Origin: an uncultured Pelagibacteraceae bacterium
Lineage (GTDB): Bacteria; Pseudomonadota; Alphaproteobacteria; Pelagibacterales; Pelagibacteraceae
Length of the DNA stretch: 64,000 nt
Direction: 5' to 3'
Assembly: GCA_902527215.1 (NCBI GenBank)
Contig: CABZOF010000002.1
Coordinates: forward strand, 1-64,000
The notes under the pieces were generated by a model. It searched no databases, was not told the origin of the DNA, and saw only the letters and a program-made list of their open reading frames with translations. The translations under genes were made by a program, and so were the position numbers. Every line of letters starts with the position of its first letter. Within the stretch, counting starts at the first letter, position 1. Below are positions 1 to 8,539 of the stretch, piece after piece.

Positions 1-1
1 T

Positions 2-892
2 AATGCAATAGACGAAAAAATAAATGAATTTAAATCTCAAAGAAAAGATGAAAAAAGGAGATTAAAATTAATAGAAATTGAAAAAAAAGATAAAGAAAAA
101 GAAAAAATTAAGAAACAAAAAATCCTAGATGAAGAAAAACAATTAAAACTAAAGGAGCAACAATTAAAAGATGAAGAAAGAATAGAAAAATTAAGAGCAA
201 GAGACTTAAAATTATTTTTGAGAAAAGAACAAGCTCTCCTAAGAAAAGAGCAATCTGAGAGACAAAAGAAATTTTTACAAGAATTAAGAATACAAAAACA
301 GATTGAAAGATTTAGAATTAGAGAAGTAAAAGAATTAGAAAAGCTTGAGAAAATTTCCTTAAAAGAAAAAAGAGAAGACTATGGGGAATTACAGCAAAGA
401 ATAGAGAATTTAAAAAATAAGTACAGACTTATAAGAGACCAAAAAATTAGAGAGAGAGTTGAGGCTCTTGGTTTAAAGACAGATGAGGCTGATGATAGAT
501 CGGCTCTCCTTCAAAAAGAGAGGGAATATATTTTAGCAAGACAGAAAATTGAGTTTGCTTTAGAAAGTTTTTATAGAAGTGCCAATAGTTTAGTTTTTCA
601 GTTAAATAAAAGATATATTACAAGACACATGTCTATATTCAGATGTATAGATAAAAGGTTTGAGACAGGAGAAATATTTATTAAATGGGATGAGTCTTCA
701 GACGATGAATGGTTAATTTTAATATACATAAAGGATAATTCACCTGATAAAGGAATAATAATAGAAGATAAGACAAATGAAGCAAAAAACATGTCTTATG
801 AGTTTAAAGCAAATGAAATATTTAAAGCCTCAGACTTAATGGTAGATTCTCTTACTCAGCTAATTTCAAAAAAAAGACAGAAACAACAGTAA
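2..892 (+). CDS. Coiled-coil protein of unknown function, 5' end outside window
   Basis: The reading frame is open from the first complete codon of the window, so the N-terminus is missing. About 296 residues are visible. The first 200 are extremely rich in Lys, Glu, Arg and Gln with few Gly or Pro, the composition of a long alpha-helical coiled coil. The last 90 residues form a more mixed, probably globular C-terminus (Trp, Phe and hydrophobic strands), and the protein ends in a basic tail. A TTG codon at 218 could be read as a start, but the frame and composition continue unbroken upstream of it. I do not recognise the family and see no signal peptide or catalytic motif. It converges with the regulator gene that follows, leaving 8 bp between the two stop codons. 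Confidence 0.6.
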   Translation, partial: NAIDEKINEFKSQRKDEKRRLKLIEIEKKDKEKEKIKKQKILDEEKQLKLKEQQLKDEERIEKLRARDLKLFLRKEQALLRKEQSERQKKFLQELRIQKQIERFRIREVKELEKLEKISLKEKREDYGELQQRIENLKNKYRLIRDQKIRERVEALGLKTDEADDRSALLQKEREYILARQKIEFALESFYRSANSLVFQLNKRYITRHMSIFRCIDKRFETGEIFIKWDESSDDEWLILIYIKDNSPDKGIIIEDKTNEAKNMSYEFKANEIFKASDLMVDSLTQLISKKRQKQQ

Positions 893-900
893 TTTTTAAT

Positions 901-2325
901 TTACTCATTTACGTAAACAGAGACTCCTCTAGAATTTATGTCTACATCAAATTTCTTATGAAGAGGAGGGAAAGCTCTCTGTGAACAATCAAGCCTGTCG
1001 CATGTTCTACATGATACTCCAATAGGTAATTCAGATTTTTTGTCACTGAGATCAAAATTTTCAGTATATACAAATTCTTTAGCATATTTTGCCTCACAAC
1101 CGAGACCTATAGACAGCATACTTTTTTTTTGTCCATATCTTCCTACAACCTTTTCAACTGTTTTTGCTATACAGACATATTTTTCCCCGTTAGTCATTTT
1201 GCTAACTGCTGCTTGAATAACACCTGGCCTTGAAAAAGCCGAGTAAACATTCCATCTTGGGCAGGCTCCACCGTATCTTGGTATCTCTATACCTGATAAT
1301 GAAAATCTTTTTGAAATATTTCCAGCAACATCTACTCTTAAAAAATGAAAAGGTATTCCAGGAAGTTTTGGATCTTGTAAACATGTTACTCTATGAGCTA
1401 CTTGTTCGAAAGAAGTAGCAAATGTATTTTGTAAAAGTTCCAAATCATATTTTAATTCTTTGCATTCCTTATGAAAAAGAGAGTAAGGCATTAATATTGC
1501 AGCGCCACAATAATTCAAAAGTGCAACTCTTGTTAATTTTTTAGACTCTTCAGTTGGAAAATTAAATGTAGTAAGGTATTCATCAATTTCTTTTGATGCA
1601 CCTTCTTGTGAAATTTGTGCTGCAGCAAAAAGTTTTTTTGTTTCAAGTGAAAGATAATCAGATAATAGCAATTCTTTGTCTTTTACCTTGTATATCTTTG
1701 AGAATGGTTTTCCTTCTTTAGGTATTACATCTTTTACAGTTATACCATATTCATCTTTTAAAAACTGACATAAGGCAATATATCTTGTTCTATTATTTTG
1801 TTTTACTTTATCAAAAATATTATTGGCAAATTCCTCTAATTTTGGAAAAAAGTTTTTATTTTCTTGTAAAAAATCTGAAATTACTTCTCCAGGAAACGCA
1901 TTTTTTCTCCCGTCAATAATTTTACCTGAAATATTTTCTAATTTGTTAAAAATTTCATGATCTTTTTGTTTATAATTATCACCTAGTTTAATTAAAGCTT
2001 TAGCAATTTTTGGATTTGTATTAACTAAATCCTTTACTTCTGGTCCAAGAATATCAAGATCCTCAAAAAGTTCATCACCCAACAATTCAGAAATATTATT
2101 CTCAAGATTTATGTCTGTTTTGCTTGTAAGATCGGAAAGCTCTATTTTAAGTTTATCGCAAACCTTTAAAAGTAAGTCTCCATCAATTTTTCTTTTTCCA
2201 CTCTCTATTAGATTTAAATAGCTTGGTGAAATAGACATTTCTTCTGCTAATTTGTTAGCTTGAATTCCTAATTGCCTTCTAAAAGCTTTGATTTTAGGAC
2301 CAATTTTTGTATCAATTTGACTCAT
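901..2325 (-). CDS. XRE-family regulator with DUF2083 domain (ScfR/RamB type)
   Basis: This is a 474-residue transcription factor. Residues 5-65 form an XRE helix-turn-helix (the SxSYLNLIESGKR recognition segment is clear). The middle resembles the ImmA/IrrE (DUF955) region without a visible HExxH motif. The C-terminus carries the DUF2083 cysteine signature GVSCRTCDRLDCSQRAFP. Family members (RamB, PccR/MccR) sense short-chain acyl-CoA status and control glyoxylate, acetate or propionate genes. Its position divergent from isocitrate lyase supports the same role here. The start is placed at ATG 2325. A TTG 39 nt further upstream would put the coding region inside a palindromic operator and is less likely. 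Autoregulation is inferred from palindromes directly upstream. Confidence 0.85.
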   Translation of the reverse strand: MSQIDTKIGPKIKAFRRQLGIQANKLAEEMSISPSYLNLIESGKRKIDGDLLLKVCDKLKIELSDLTSKTDINLENNISELLGDELFEDLDILGPEVKDLVNTNPKIAKALIKLGDNYKQKDHEIFNKLENISGKIIDGRKNAFPGEVISDFLQENKNFFPKLEEFANNIFDKVKQNNRTRYIALCQFLKDEYGITVKDVIPKEGKPFSKIYKVKDKELLLSDYLSLETKKLFAAAQISQEGASKEIDEYLTTFNFPTEESKKLTRVALLNYCGAAILMPYSLFHKECKELKYDLELLQNTFATSFEQVAHRVTCLQDPKLPGIPFHFLRVDVAGNISKRFSLSGIEIPRYGGACPRWNVYSAFSRPGVIQAAVSKMTNGEKYVCIAKTVEKVVGRYGQKKSMLSIGLGCEAKYAKEFVYTENFDLSDKKSELPIGVSCRTCDRLDCSQRAFPPLHKKFDVDINSRGVSVYVNE

Positions 2326-2332
2326 TTTACTA

Positions 2333-2436
2333 TTTGTAAATTGTGTAAATTTAAATTTACACAAAATTATTCAATTTTACAAGTAAAATCAATTTAATTG
2401 TAGATTTTGTAAATATTGTAAATTATAAAGTTTACA
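2333..2436. promoter_or_regulatory. Palindrome array between scfR-type regulator and aceA (putative operators)
   Basis: The region carries repeated TTTGTAAA / TTTACA elements. Positions 2341-2364 are a perfect 24-bp palindrome centred on AAATTTAAATTT. Positions 2374-2389 are an inverted repeat with 7-bp arms (ATTTTAC, GTAAAAT). TTTGTAAA occurs at 2333 and again near 2407. TGTAAA at 2417 pairs with TTTACA at 2431. RamB/PccR-type regulators bind TTTGCAAA-like repeats, so these are plausible operators for the adjacent regulator. That link is inference, because A/T-rich DNA yields short palindromes by chance, although a 24-bp perfect one is unlikely by chance. Confidence 0.55.
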
Positions 2437-2597
2437 TGGAAAAAAACAAAATTAACAGTATCGAAAATAACTACCAGATTACTAATAAAGAAGAGCATTC
2501 AGAGCATAAGTCAAAAGGTATTTACATTAGAGACGATCATTGCGATTGGGGATCTAGTGGAATGAACGAATTTACTGAAGAATACAGCTCAAAATAG
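2436..2597 (+). CDS. Small ORF (53 aa) upstream of aceA, unknown
   Basis: An ATG-initiated 53-codon frame lies between the operator array and aceA, ending 44 nt before the aceA start. The product is polar, with an Asn/Glu/Lys/His-rich N-terminal half and a C-terminal half containing YIRDDHCDWGSSGMNEF. It has no membrane segment or signal peptide. No Shine-Dalgarno sequence precedes it; the ATG overlaps the last TTTACA element, so it may be read from a very short leader. It could be a genuine small protein co-transcribed with aceA, a leader peptide, or a chance frame. The mixed, non-repetitive composition, including single Trp and Cys, favours a real protein, but I do not recognise it. Confidence 0.45.
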   Translation: MEKNKINSIENNYQITNKEEHSEHKSKGIYIRDDHCDWGSSGMNEFTEEYSSK

Positions 2598-2641
2598 TCA
2601 TTAGTCATTTCAGGTCAGTTAATCAAAAGAGAGGGGTTTAA

Positions 2642-3916
2642 GTGTCAGCTGAGAACATTTCATACGATTTACAAAGATTTGCAGGTATTAAAAGAGATTA
2701 TACTCCTGAAGAAGTTGAAAGATTAAGAGGTTCAATCAAAATTGAGTATTCTATGTGTAAAATGCAGTCCCAAAAGCTTTGGAAACTGCTTAATACAGAA
2801 GCTTATGTAAACACCCTTGGGTCACTTTCAGGTAATCATGCAGTACAACATGCAAAAGCTGGTTTAAAAGCAATTTATTTAAGTGGTTGGCAAGTTGCAG
2901 CTGATGCTAACAGTGCTGGTGAAATGTATCCTGATCAATCTTTATATCCATATGATAGTGCACCAAAATTAGTTGAGACAATGAATAATTCCCTAGTTAG
3001 AGCAGATCAAATTCAACATATGGAAATAATAGATGGTGACATGGACAAAAGTAAGAGAACTGATTACATGTTGCCAATTATAGCGGATGGCGAAGCAGGA
3101 TTTGGTGGACCACTTAATGTATTTGAATTAACAAAAAAATTTATTAGAGCAGGTGCTGCAGGTGTTCACTTTGAAGACCAATTAGCTAGTGAGAAAAAAT
3201 GCGGTCATATGGGTGGAAAAGTTTTAGTTCCAACTGGAACAATGGTTAGAAATTTAAAGGCCGCTAGACTTGCTGCCGATATTGCAGATGTACCGTTAAT
3301 AATTTTAGCAAGAACAGATGCAAATGCTGCAAAATTAATCACAAATGATTTTGATGATAATGATAAACCATTTTTAACAGGTGAAAGATCACCTGAAGGT
3401 TTTTTTTATGTTAAAGATGGAATAGAGCAAGCAATTTCTAGAGGTCTTGCTTATGCACCATACGCAGATTTAATTTGGTGTGAAACTGCAACTCCAAATT
3501 TAGAAGAGGCAAAGAAATTTGCTGATGCTATACATGAAAAATTTCCTGGTAAAATGTTAGCTTATAACTGTTCTCCATCATTTAATTGGAAGAAACATTT
3601 ATCCGATGAGGAAATTGGATCATTTCAAAGAAAGATTGGAGAAATGGGATATAAATTTCAATTCATTACATTGGCAGGTTTTCACACTCAAAACATTGCT
3701 ATATTTGAATTAGCAGAAAAATATAAATCAGAAGGCATGACCGCCTACTCAAAAATTCAACAGCATGAATTTGCTAGAGAAAAAGATGGATACACAAGTG
3801 TGAAACATCAAAGAGAAGTAGGTACATCTTATTTTGATGCAGTTTCAAATACAATAAGCTCAGGTAAAAGCTCAACTACAGCAATGAAAGGCTCAACTGA
3901 GTCAGAACAGTTTTAG
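2642..3916 (+). CDS. aceA: Isocitrate lyase
   Basis: The enzyme cleaves isocitrate to succinate and glyoxylate in the cytosol, the first step of the glyoxylate bypass. The 424-residue length fits the bacterial family. The catalytic loop KKCGHMGGK is present around residue 180, and other hallmarks ([30 protein letters not shown]) are intact. Translation starts at GTG 2642 behind a good Shine-Dalgarno stretch (agaggggt). The gene faces an ScfR/RamB-type regulator across a palindrome-rich region, which suggests control by acyl-CoA or acetate status. In SAR11 the glyoxylate shunt is linked to glycine and glycolate use, with malate synthase encoded elsewhere. No riboswitch is apparent here. Confidence 0.97.
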   Translation: MSAENISYDLQRFAGIKRDYTPEEVERLRGSIKIEYSMCKMQSQKLWKLLNTEAYVNTLGSLSGNHAVQHAKAGLKAIYLSGWQVAADANSAGEMYPDQSLYPYDSAPKLVETMNNSLVRADQIQHMEIIDGDMDKSKRTDYMLPIIADGEAGFGGPLNVFELTKKFIRAGAAGVHFEDQLASEKKCGHMGGKVLVPTGTMVRNLKAARLAADIADVPLIILARTDANAAKLITNDFDDNDKPFLTGERSPEGFFYVKDGIEQAISRGLAYAPYADLIWCETATPNLEEAKKFADAIHEKFPGKMLAYNCSPSFNWKKHLSDEEIGSFQRKIGEMGYKFQFITLAGFHTQNIAIFELAEKYKSEGMTAYSKIQQHEFAREKDGYTSVKHQREVGTSYFDAVSNTISSGKSSTTAMKGSTESEQF

Positions 3917-3927
3917 ATGATAGATTA

Positions 3928-4218
3928 ATGTTTACCAGTGGTCTTCTATTAATAGTAAGTTATCTTTTATTTAAATACACAATTCAATGGATTCAATATT
4001 ATAATCAAACCGATCCTAGGATGCCTGACTCAATATGGCGTTATACCTGTGATTATAAAGTTATTGGCATAAGAGATATCTGTGACTTGGATGATAAGCC
4101 ATTTGTAAGACAAAGAAGGAAAAGAGATAAAATTGTTACAATAATGTATTTTATTGTCGTCCTTGCTTTTGTATTTTCTATGTATTTTATGGCGAGTTTA
4201 TTAGGGCTAATTCTTTAA
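3928..4218 (+). CDS. Small two-TM membrane protein, unknown
   Basis: The 96-residue protein has a hydrophobic segment at residues 3-18 and another at about 72-94. Between them lies a charged loop with a WRYTCDYKVIGIRDICDLDDKPFVRQRRKR stretch of 30 residues, of which the two Cys and the Arg/Lys cluster stand out. It starts 11 nt after the aceA stop and could be co-transcribed with it. Its 3' end overlaps the end of the convergent DnaJ-type gene by 12 nt. I do not recognise a family. The spacing and codon use match neighbouring genes, so it is probably real. Confidence 0.6.
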   Translation: MFTSGLLLIVSYLLFKYTIQWIQYYNQTDPRMPDSIWRYTCDYKVIGIRDICDLDDKPFVRQRRKRDKIVTIMYFIVVLAFVFSMYFMASLLGLIL

Positions 4219-4929
4219 TTTTTGAATCTGATCCCATGCTGAATTAACTGCTCTCATTTTAGCTTTGCTCTCATCTATTACTTCTTGAGGAACGCCTTTA
4301 CTTAATAAAAGATCAGGATGGTGCTCTTTGCTAAGTTTAATATACCTCTTTCTTATTACTTCGAGTGAGTCATCTGGTTTGCTCTCTAAAACAATATAAG
4401 GATTAAGTTTGTCTGATGACTTTCTGCTTTCTTTAATTCCGTTAATTTGAGTCTGATTTAATCCAAAAATTCTCGCTATATCCTCTATCATGATTAATTC
4501 ATTATCACTTATGTGTCCATCAGCTTCAGCAATATAAAAAAGAGTGTTAATTACTTCCTCTAATACATTCATATTTCCTCTATAAACCTCTGCAATTTGT
4601 TTTGCATATGGTTCATACCCAGTACTTTCCTCTTTAGCTTTATTGAAAATTTTACCAACCTGATCTAATTCACTTTCAGGTATTTTTAATTTATCTTTAA
4701 CTGCAATTAATTCTTCACGACTAACTTGTCCATCTGCTTTACTTAGCTTAGCTGATAAAACAATCAAAGAGAGTGCAAATATTTGTTGTGGCTGTGCAAA
4801 AGATCTAAATCCAGCACTTGATCTTGCTCTTGACATTTTTCCACCGATTAAGGATCCTAAAAGCATACCAAAAGGTCCACCAATTGAAAAACCTAGCATT
4901 CCACCAATTATGCTTCCCCATATTGCCAT
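4207..4929 (-). CDS. DjlA-like protein: TerB domain plus C-terminal J domain
   Basis: The 240-residue co-chaperone candidate has a glycine-rich hydrophobic N-terminus (residues 1-35), likely membrane associated. A TerB-like helical domain with acidic DGQ/DGH loops spans about residues 50-150. The C-terminal DnaJ domain carries the HPD motif in KEHHPDLLL. This order matches DjlA, a membrane-anchored J protein that stimulates DnaK ATPase. Its ATG shares one base with the stop of the upstream gene (TAATG), so the two are translationally linked. I cannot tell its client from the sequence. Confidence 0.82.
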   Translation of the reverse strand: MAIWGSIIGGMLGFSIGGPFGMLLGSLIGGKMSRARSSAGFRSFAQPQQIFALSLIVLSAKLSKADGQVSREELIAVKDKLKIPESELDQVGKIFNKAKEESTGYEPYAKQIAEVYRGNMNVLEEVINTLFYIAEADGHISDNELIMIEDIARIFGLNQTQINGIKESRKSSDKLNPYIVLESKPDDSLEVIRKRYIKLSKEHHPDLLLSKGVPQEVIDESKAKMRAVNSAWDQIQKLKN

Positions 4930-5615
4930 TATTCAAAACTCCTTAATCTATATTCCCAATTACCCATTTTATTATAAGTTACTTTTAATATTAAATTATT
5001 TTCTGGATTATACCAAACATCAAATTCAAATTTTTTTTCATCGGAAAGATTTTCATCATTTGATTTAATATTAAAGTGTTCAGTTAAATATTCTTTACCA
5101 TTAATAGTAATGTTTTCATTTCCTATCAAATCCACAGTCTGCTTTTTTATACTTCCAGATAAAGGACTGATTTGTTTGTCAGATTTAAAAATTTTGTGAT
5201 TCCACCAATTCCCAATTGTACAATCTAAACTAGCTTCACCCTTGTATGATGATCCGTCTATAACGAATTTATTTATAGATTTATCATAATTTAAATTTAC
5301 ATATTTCTCCTTATCATTTTGAAAAGTATTTGATTTAAAGAAAATTAATTTTTCATCTTTATATTTTTCTATTGTTTCACTTAATATTGAGAAAACTGTT
5401 ACGCCAAATAACTCTACTTTGAAATTAGTATAATTTTTTACAACAAATAAATCGTCATCAAATTCAAAGAAGTAGTTGGTGCTACCAATAACTTCATTAT
5501 TTCTTAGAACATCCATCTCAATTTTTTTAAGACCCTCATAATGACTGCTATGTGCCATCACTTTAGAGGCGAACATAAGAATTATTGATACGATTATAAA
5601 ATGTTTCATTTTCAT
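4929..5615 (-). CDS. Exported protein, probable DUF6134 family
   Basis: The 228-residue protein begins with a clear Sec signal peptide (MKMKHFIIVSIILMFASKVMA, cleavage predicted after AxA near residue 21). The remainder is beta-rich with alternating polar and aromatic residues (WYNPENNLILKV near the C-terminus), like the lipocalin-like or DUF6134/DUF3108 periplasmic proteins. It is the first gene of a two-gene unit with the DjlA-like gene, overlapping it by one base. Function is unknown; assignment to DUF6134 is from overall resemblance and should be treated as tentative. Confidence 0.6.
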   Translation of the reverse strand: MKMKHFIIVSIILMFASKVMAHSSHYEGLKKIEMDVLRNNEVIGSTNYFFEFDDDLFVVKNYTNFKVELFGVTVFSILSETIEKYKDEKLIFFKSNTFQNDKEKYVNLNYDKSINKFVIDGSSYKGEASLDCTIGNWWNHKIFKSDKQISPLSGSIKKQTVDLIGNENITINGKEYLTEHFNIKSNDENLSDEKKFEFDVWYNPENNLILKVTYNKMGNWEYRLRSFE

Positions 5616-5654
5616 GGATTTTAGTTAAAGAAAGTATAAATAATAGCTTAAAAT

Positions 5655-6302
5655 ATGTTCCTTACTATCAAAAATATTCCAAAAGTCTCATGGAGTTCTC
5701 ACGAGACTTTTAATTTAAAGCCAAAATTATCTACCTTATTCTTCCTTTGTTTTGGGCTTATATTATTTGGTTTTGGAGAAGCCTTAGTCGTTATTTCATT
5801 TATTGGCAATTCTCCATGGACTGTAATGGCACAAGGAATTTCAATTAATTCAGGATTATCCATTGGAATTGTCACCTTTTTAGTAAGTGTTGTCGTTTTA
5901 TCTTCATGGTTTTTTTTAAAACAAAAACCTGGTCTAGGTACCATATTCAATATCGTAATTATTGCAGCAATGTTAGACATTACAATTGCATTAATACCAA
6001 CCCCTGAAACTTACATTATGAAATTATTAATGGCTGCAGTAGGCGTTATGATTGTTGGAGTGGGGAGTGGAATCTATTTAATAGCTAATCTAGGTCCAGG
6101 ACCTAGGGATGGTTTAATGACTGGTTTACAAAAAAAAACTAATCTACCGATTGCTGCTGTGAGAGCCTTTATAGAAATTTCTGTAGCTTCAGTTGGGTGG
6201 TACTTAGGTGGAACAATTGGTGTTGGAACTTTGATGTTTGCTTTTGGAATTGGTCCTTGTATTGCTTTTAGTTTGTACCTTATTGATAAAATAATGAACT
6301 AA
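5655..6302 (+). CDS. YczE/YitT-like membrane protein
   Basis: The 215-residue integral membrane protein has about five hydrophobic helices. It carries the conserved segments GNSPWTVMAQGIS and ANLGPGPRDGLMTGLQ that characterise the YczE/YyaS family. The family's transport substrate is unknown. It is divergent from the signal-peptide protein upstream, with only about 40 bp between the starts, so the two share a promoter region. Its stop overlaps the end of convergent typA by 4 nt. The frame and length look intact. Confidence 0.75.
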   Translation: MFLTIKNIPKVSWSSHETFNLKPKLSTLFFLCFGLILFGFGEALVVISFIGNSPWTVMAQGISINSGLSIGIVTFLVSVVVLSSWFFLKQKPGLGTIFNIVIIAAMLDITIALIPTPETYIMKLLMAAVGVMIVGVGSGIYLIANLGPGPRDGLMTGLQKKTNLPIAAVRAFIEISVASVGWYLGGTIGVGTLMFAFGIGPCIAFSLYLIDKIMN

Positions 6303-8125
6303 ATAGTAGTATTTCGTTTTTCGCTTCTTTTTCTTTCGTTTGGGTCCAGAATTGCTTTTCTGAGTCTACAAGATTTAGGTGTAATTTCTAACGCTTCATC
6401 AGTATTAAGTATACTTAACTGTTCTGCAATCGACATTTGTCTTACAGGTGTAAGAACAATATTTTCATCAGTACCTTGTGTTCTCATATTTGTAAGTTTT
6501 TTTCCTTTCATAACATTAATTATCATATCACCTGGTTTAGGAGCTAAGCCGACAATCATTCCTGTATAAACCGGATCATTGTGAGTGACAAACATTTCTC
6601 CTCTAGCCTGTAAATTAAAAATTGAAAATGCAACAGCTTTACCCTGATCCATAGAAATTAAAGCACCATTTCTTCTACCCTCCATGTCTCCCTCAAAATC
6701 TCCGTAAGATTGAAAAATTCTGTTAATAACACCTGTTCCTTTTGTTAAAGTTAAAAATCTACTTGTGTATCCCATTAAACCTCTTGTTGGCGCATGAAAA
6801 ATTAGTCTTTTTTTATTCTTTCCAGTATCTTTTAATTCAATTAATTTACCCTTTCTTCTATTCATAGAGTCGATAATCCTTGATGAATATTCTTCATCTA
6901 AATCCATGGTAATTTCTTCAATGGGTTCTAATTTTTTTGAATTTTCGTCAGTTTTAAATAAAACTTTAGGAGGGCTTACAGTCATCTCAAAACCCTCACG
7001 TCTCATTTGTGTTAGTAATATTTCGAGCATTAATTCTCCTCTTCCACTTATCTCAAATGCATCTTTATTTGCGTTTTCTGAGAAAGAAATTCCAACATTG
7101 TTTTGAGCTTCTAAAATTAGACGATCTCTAATCTGGGTACTTGTTAATTTTTTACCCTCAGTTCCTGCTAATGGTGAGCTATTTACTGTTATTTTTATCG
7201 ACATTGTTGGTGGATCGATCGGTGTTGCCTCAATTGGTTCATTTACCTCTAAATCACAAATAGTATCTGCTACATTTGCTTTTTCTAATCCAGCTATAAC
7301 TACGATATCTCCAGCTTCTCCAACTTCAATGGGTACTTTTTTTGTACCCTCATATCTAAAGATCTTTGTAAGTCTACCTTCATCTACTTTTTCACCTTTT
7401 AAATTTATTGCTTTAATTTGTTGATTTGCTTTTGCCGTCCCTTGTGAAATTCTTCCTACTAAGCTTCTACCCAAAAAATTATCAGCATAAAGCAGCGTAG
7501 ATAGCATCGCAAATGGTTTTGATTTATCAAATTGAGAAGGCTTTATGTGATTTAAAACTAAATCTAATAGAGGATTAAGATTTTCTCTTGGTCCGTCAAT
7601 ATCTTTAGATGCCCAACCAGATCTTCCGCTTGCATATAATACTGGAAAATCTAATTGTTCTTCATTTGCATCTAAACTAACAAATAAATCAAATGTCTCA
7701 TTTAAAACTTCGTCAGCTCTTTGATCAGTTTTGTCTAATTTATTTATTACAACAATTGGTTTTAATCCTTGTTTTAATGCTTTACTCAATACAAATTTTG
7801 TTTGTGGCATTACACCTTCTGAAGAATCTACTAACAATAAAGCACCATCAGCTAAACTTAAAACTCTTTCAACCTCTGCTGCAAAATCTCTGTGACCTGG
7901 AGTATCAATAATATTTATTCTAGTATCTTTCCAATTAATCGAAGTAGGCTTAGCAAGAATTGTAATTCCTCTTTCTTTTTCCAACTCTCCAGAATCCATT
8001 AATCTTTCATCAACTACTTCGTTGTCTCTAAAAGAACCACTTTGTCTCATCAAATTATCAATCAGTGTTGTTTTTCCATGATCAACGTGAGCAATGATAG
8101 TGATGTTACGAATATTATTATTCAT
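6299..8125 (-). CDS. typA: Ribosome-associated GTPase TypA/BipA
   Basis: The 608-residue translational GTPase binds ribosomes and is implicated in assembly of the large subunit and in stress growth. The G-domain motifs are intact: AHVDHGKTTL, RGITILAKPT, DTPGHRDF and NKLDK. EF-G-like domains II, III and V follow, along with the TypA-specific C-terminus (GLAPKPGDMIINVMKGKKLTN). The start codon lies 42 nt downstream, in the direction of transcription, of a strong hairpin-plus-T-run that ends a structured 300-nt minus-strand region. Expression could therefore be coupled to that element or driven by a promoter in the short interval. Confidence 0.97.
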   Translation of the reverse strand: MNNNIRNITIIAHVDHGKTTLIDNLMRQSGSFRDNEVVDERLMDSGELEKERGITILAKPTSINWKDTRINIIDTPGHRDFAAEVERVLSLADGALLLVDSSEGVMPQTKFVLSKALKQGLKPIVVINKLDKTDQRADEVLNETFDLFVSLDANEEQLDFPVLYASGRSGWASKDIDGPRENLNPLLDLVLNHIKPSQFDKSKPFAMLSTLLYADNFLGRSLVGRISQGTAKANQQIKAINLKGEKVDEGRLTKIFRYEGTKKVPIEVGEAGDIVVIAGLEKANVADTICDLEVNEPIEATPIDPPTMSIKITVNSSPLAGTEGKKLTSTQIRDRLILEAQNNVGISFSENANKDAFEISGRGELMLEILLTQMRREGFEMTVSPPKVLFKTDENSKKLEPIEEITMDLDEEYSSRIIDSMNRRKGKLIELKDTGKNKKRLIFHAPTRGLMGYTSRFLTLTKGTGVINRIFQSYGDFEGDMEGRRNGALISMDQGKAVAFSIFNLQARGEMFVTHNDPVYTGMIVGLAPKPGDMIINVMKGKKLTNMRTQGTDENIVLTPVRQMSIAEQLSILNTDEALEITPKSCRLRKAILDPNERKRSEKRNTTI

Positions 8126-8166
8126 GGTTGAGGTTCTTATACATTTATACTTTTAATTGAAAACAA

Positions 8167-8197
8167 AAAAAAAGGGCAGAATAATCTGCCCTTTTTA
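8167..8197 (-). terminator. Strong intrinsic terminator before typA
   Basis: GGGCAGA and TCTGCCC form a perfect 7-bp stem with a 4-nt loop, extended by A/T pairs. On the minus strand it is followed by eight T residues (8174-8167), a textbook Rho-independent terminator. On the plus strand only five Ts follow. It therefore best serves a transcript coming from 8.2-8.5 kb on the minus strand. Confidence 0.85.
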
Positions 8198-8331
8198 AAT
8201 TTCTTAGTTTGGCTTTTTGGGTTACATTCGCATTCCTCAAATCAAAAGTATAATAAACACATCATTATTTAAATCACTACATTGTAACTACGAGAAATCT
8301 AACCTCAAACTCGTCCAACTTTCAGAAGATT

Positions 8332-8362
8332 ACTACATTGAATAATTGATATTCAATGTAGT
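8332..8362. repeat. Perfect inverted repeat, 12-bp arms
   Basis: The arms are ACTACATTGAAT and ATTCAATGTAGT with the 7-nt loop AATTGAT. A further ACTACATTG copy lies at 8276-8284 in direct orientation to the left arm. The arrangement gives two alternative stems in a minus-strand transcript. Confidence 0.8.
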
Positions 8363-8539
8363 GTTATAATGTTTACGCACTCTATCTTTACACCTCTTCC
8401 TTTTGTGTACACCCATTTTATCAAATCGCGTTAGAACTTTTAGGAAATCATAAGACACAATATCTGTAATGTAGAACTTCAACTCAATATCTGTGATATT
8501 TAATTATTTTTTTAATTTTTAGTGGTATATAATTAGTTA

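Larger units (their letters stand above)
8167..8500 (-). ncRNA. Candidate structured RNA or typA leader (minus strand)
   Basis: No convincing gene fills the roughly 410 bp between typA and the methyltransferase remnant. Read on the minus strand, it contains a perfect 12-bp hairpin (8332-8362, 7-nt loop). A second copy of the hairpin's 3' arm follows downstream (8276-8284), which could pair with the same 5' arm over 10 bp. The region ends in a strong intrinsic terminator. Mutually exclusive pairings followed by a terminator just before a gene resemble a regulatory leader, but an independent small RNA is equally possible. A 27-codon basic frame (ATG near 8416) runs through the hairpin and is probably fortuitous. 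The boundaries are guesses. The sequence does not match tmRNA, RNase P RNA or SRP RNA cores that I know. Confidence 0.4.

Noticed and set aside
901..2364. Regulator start at TTG 2364
   Set aside because: It would place 13 extra codons inside the 24-bp palindrome; ATG 2325 begins just before the helix-turn-helix domain.
8364..8371. TATAAT on the plus strand as a promoter for the methyltransferase
   Set aside because: The nearest TTGATA lies only 13 bp upstream and another TTGAAT 21 bp upstream, neither at functional spacing.
8333..8416. 27-codon basic frame on the minus strand within the typA upstream region
   Set aside because: It runs through the perfect hairpin, uses codons unusual for this A/T-rich genome (AGG, CGT), and has no ribosome binding site. 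RNA structure explains the sequence better.
8198..8500. tmRNA, RNase P RNA, SRP RNA or 6S RNA in the gene-free stretch
   Set aside because: No T-arm/CCA, tag reading frame, RNase P core or SRP tetraloop-type core is present on either strand. 6S could not be excluded rigorously, but I see no long end-to-end stem with a central bubble.
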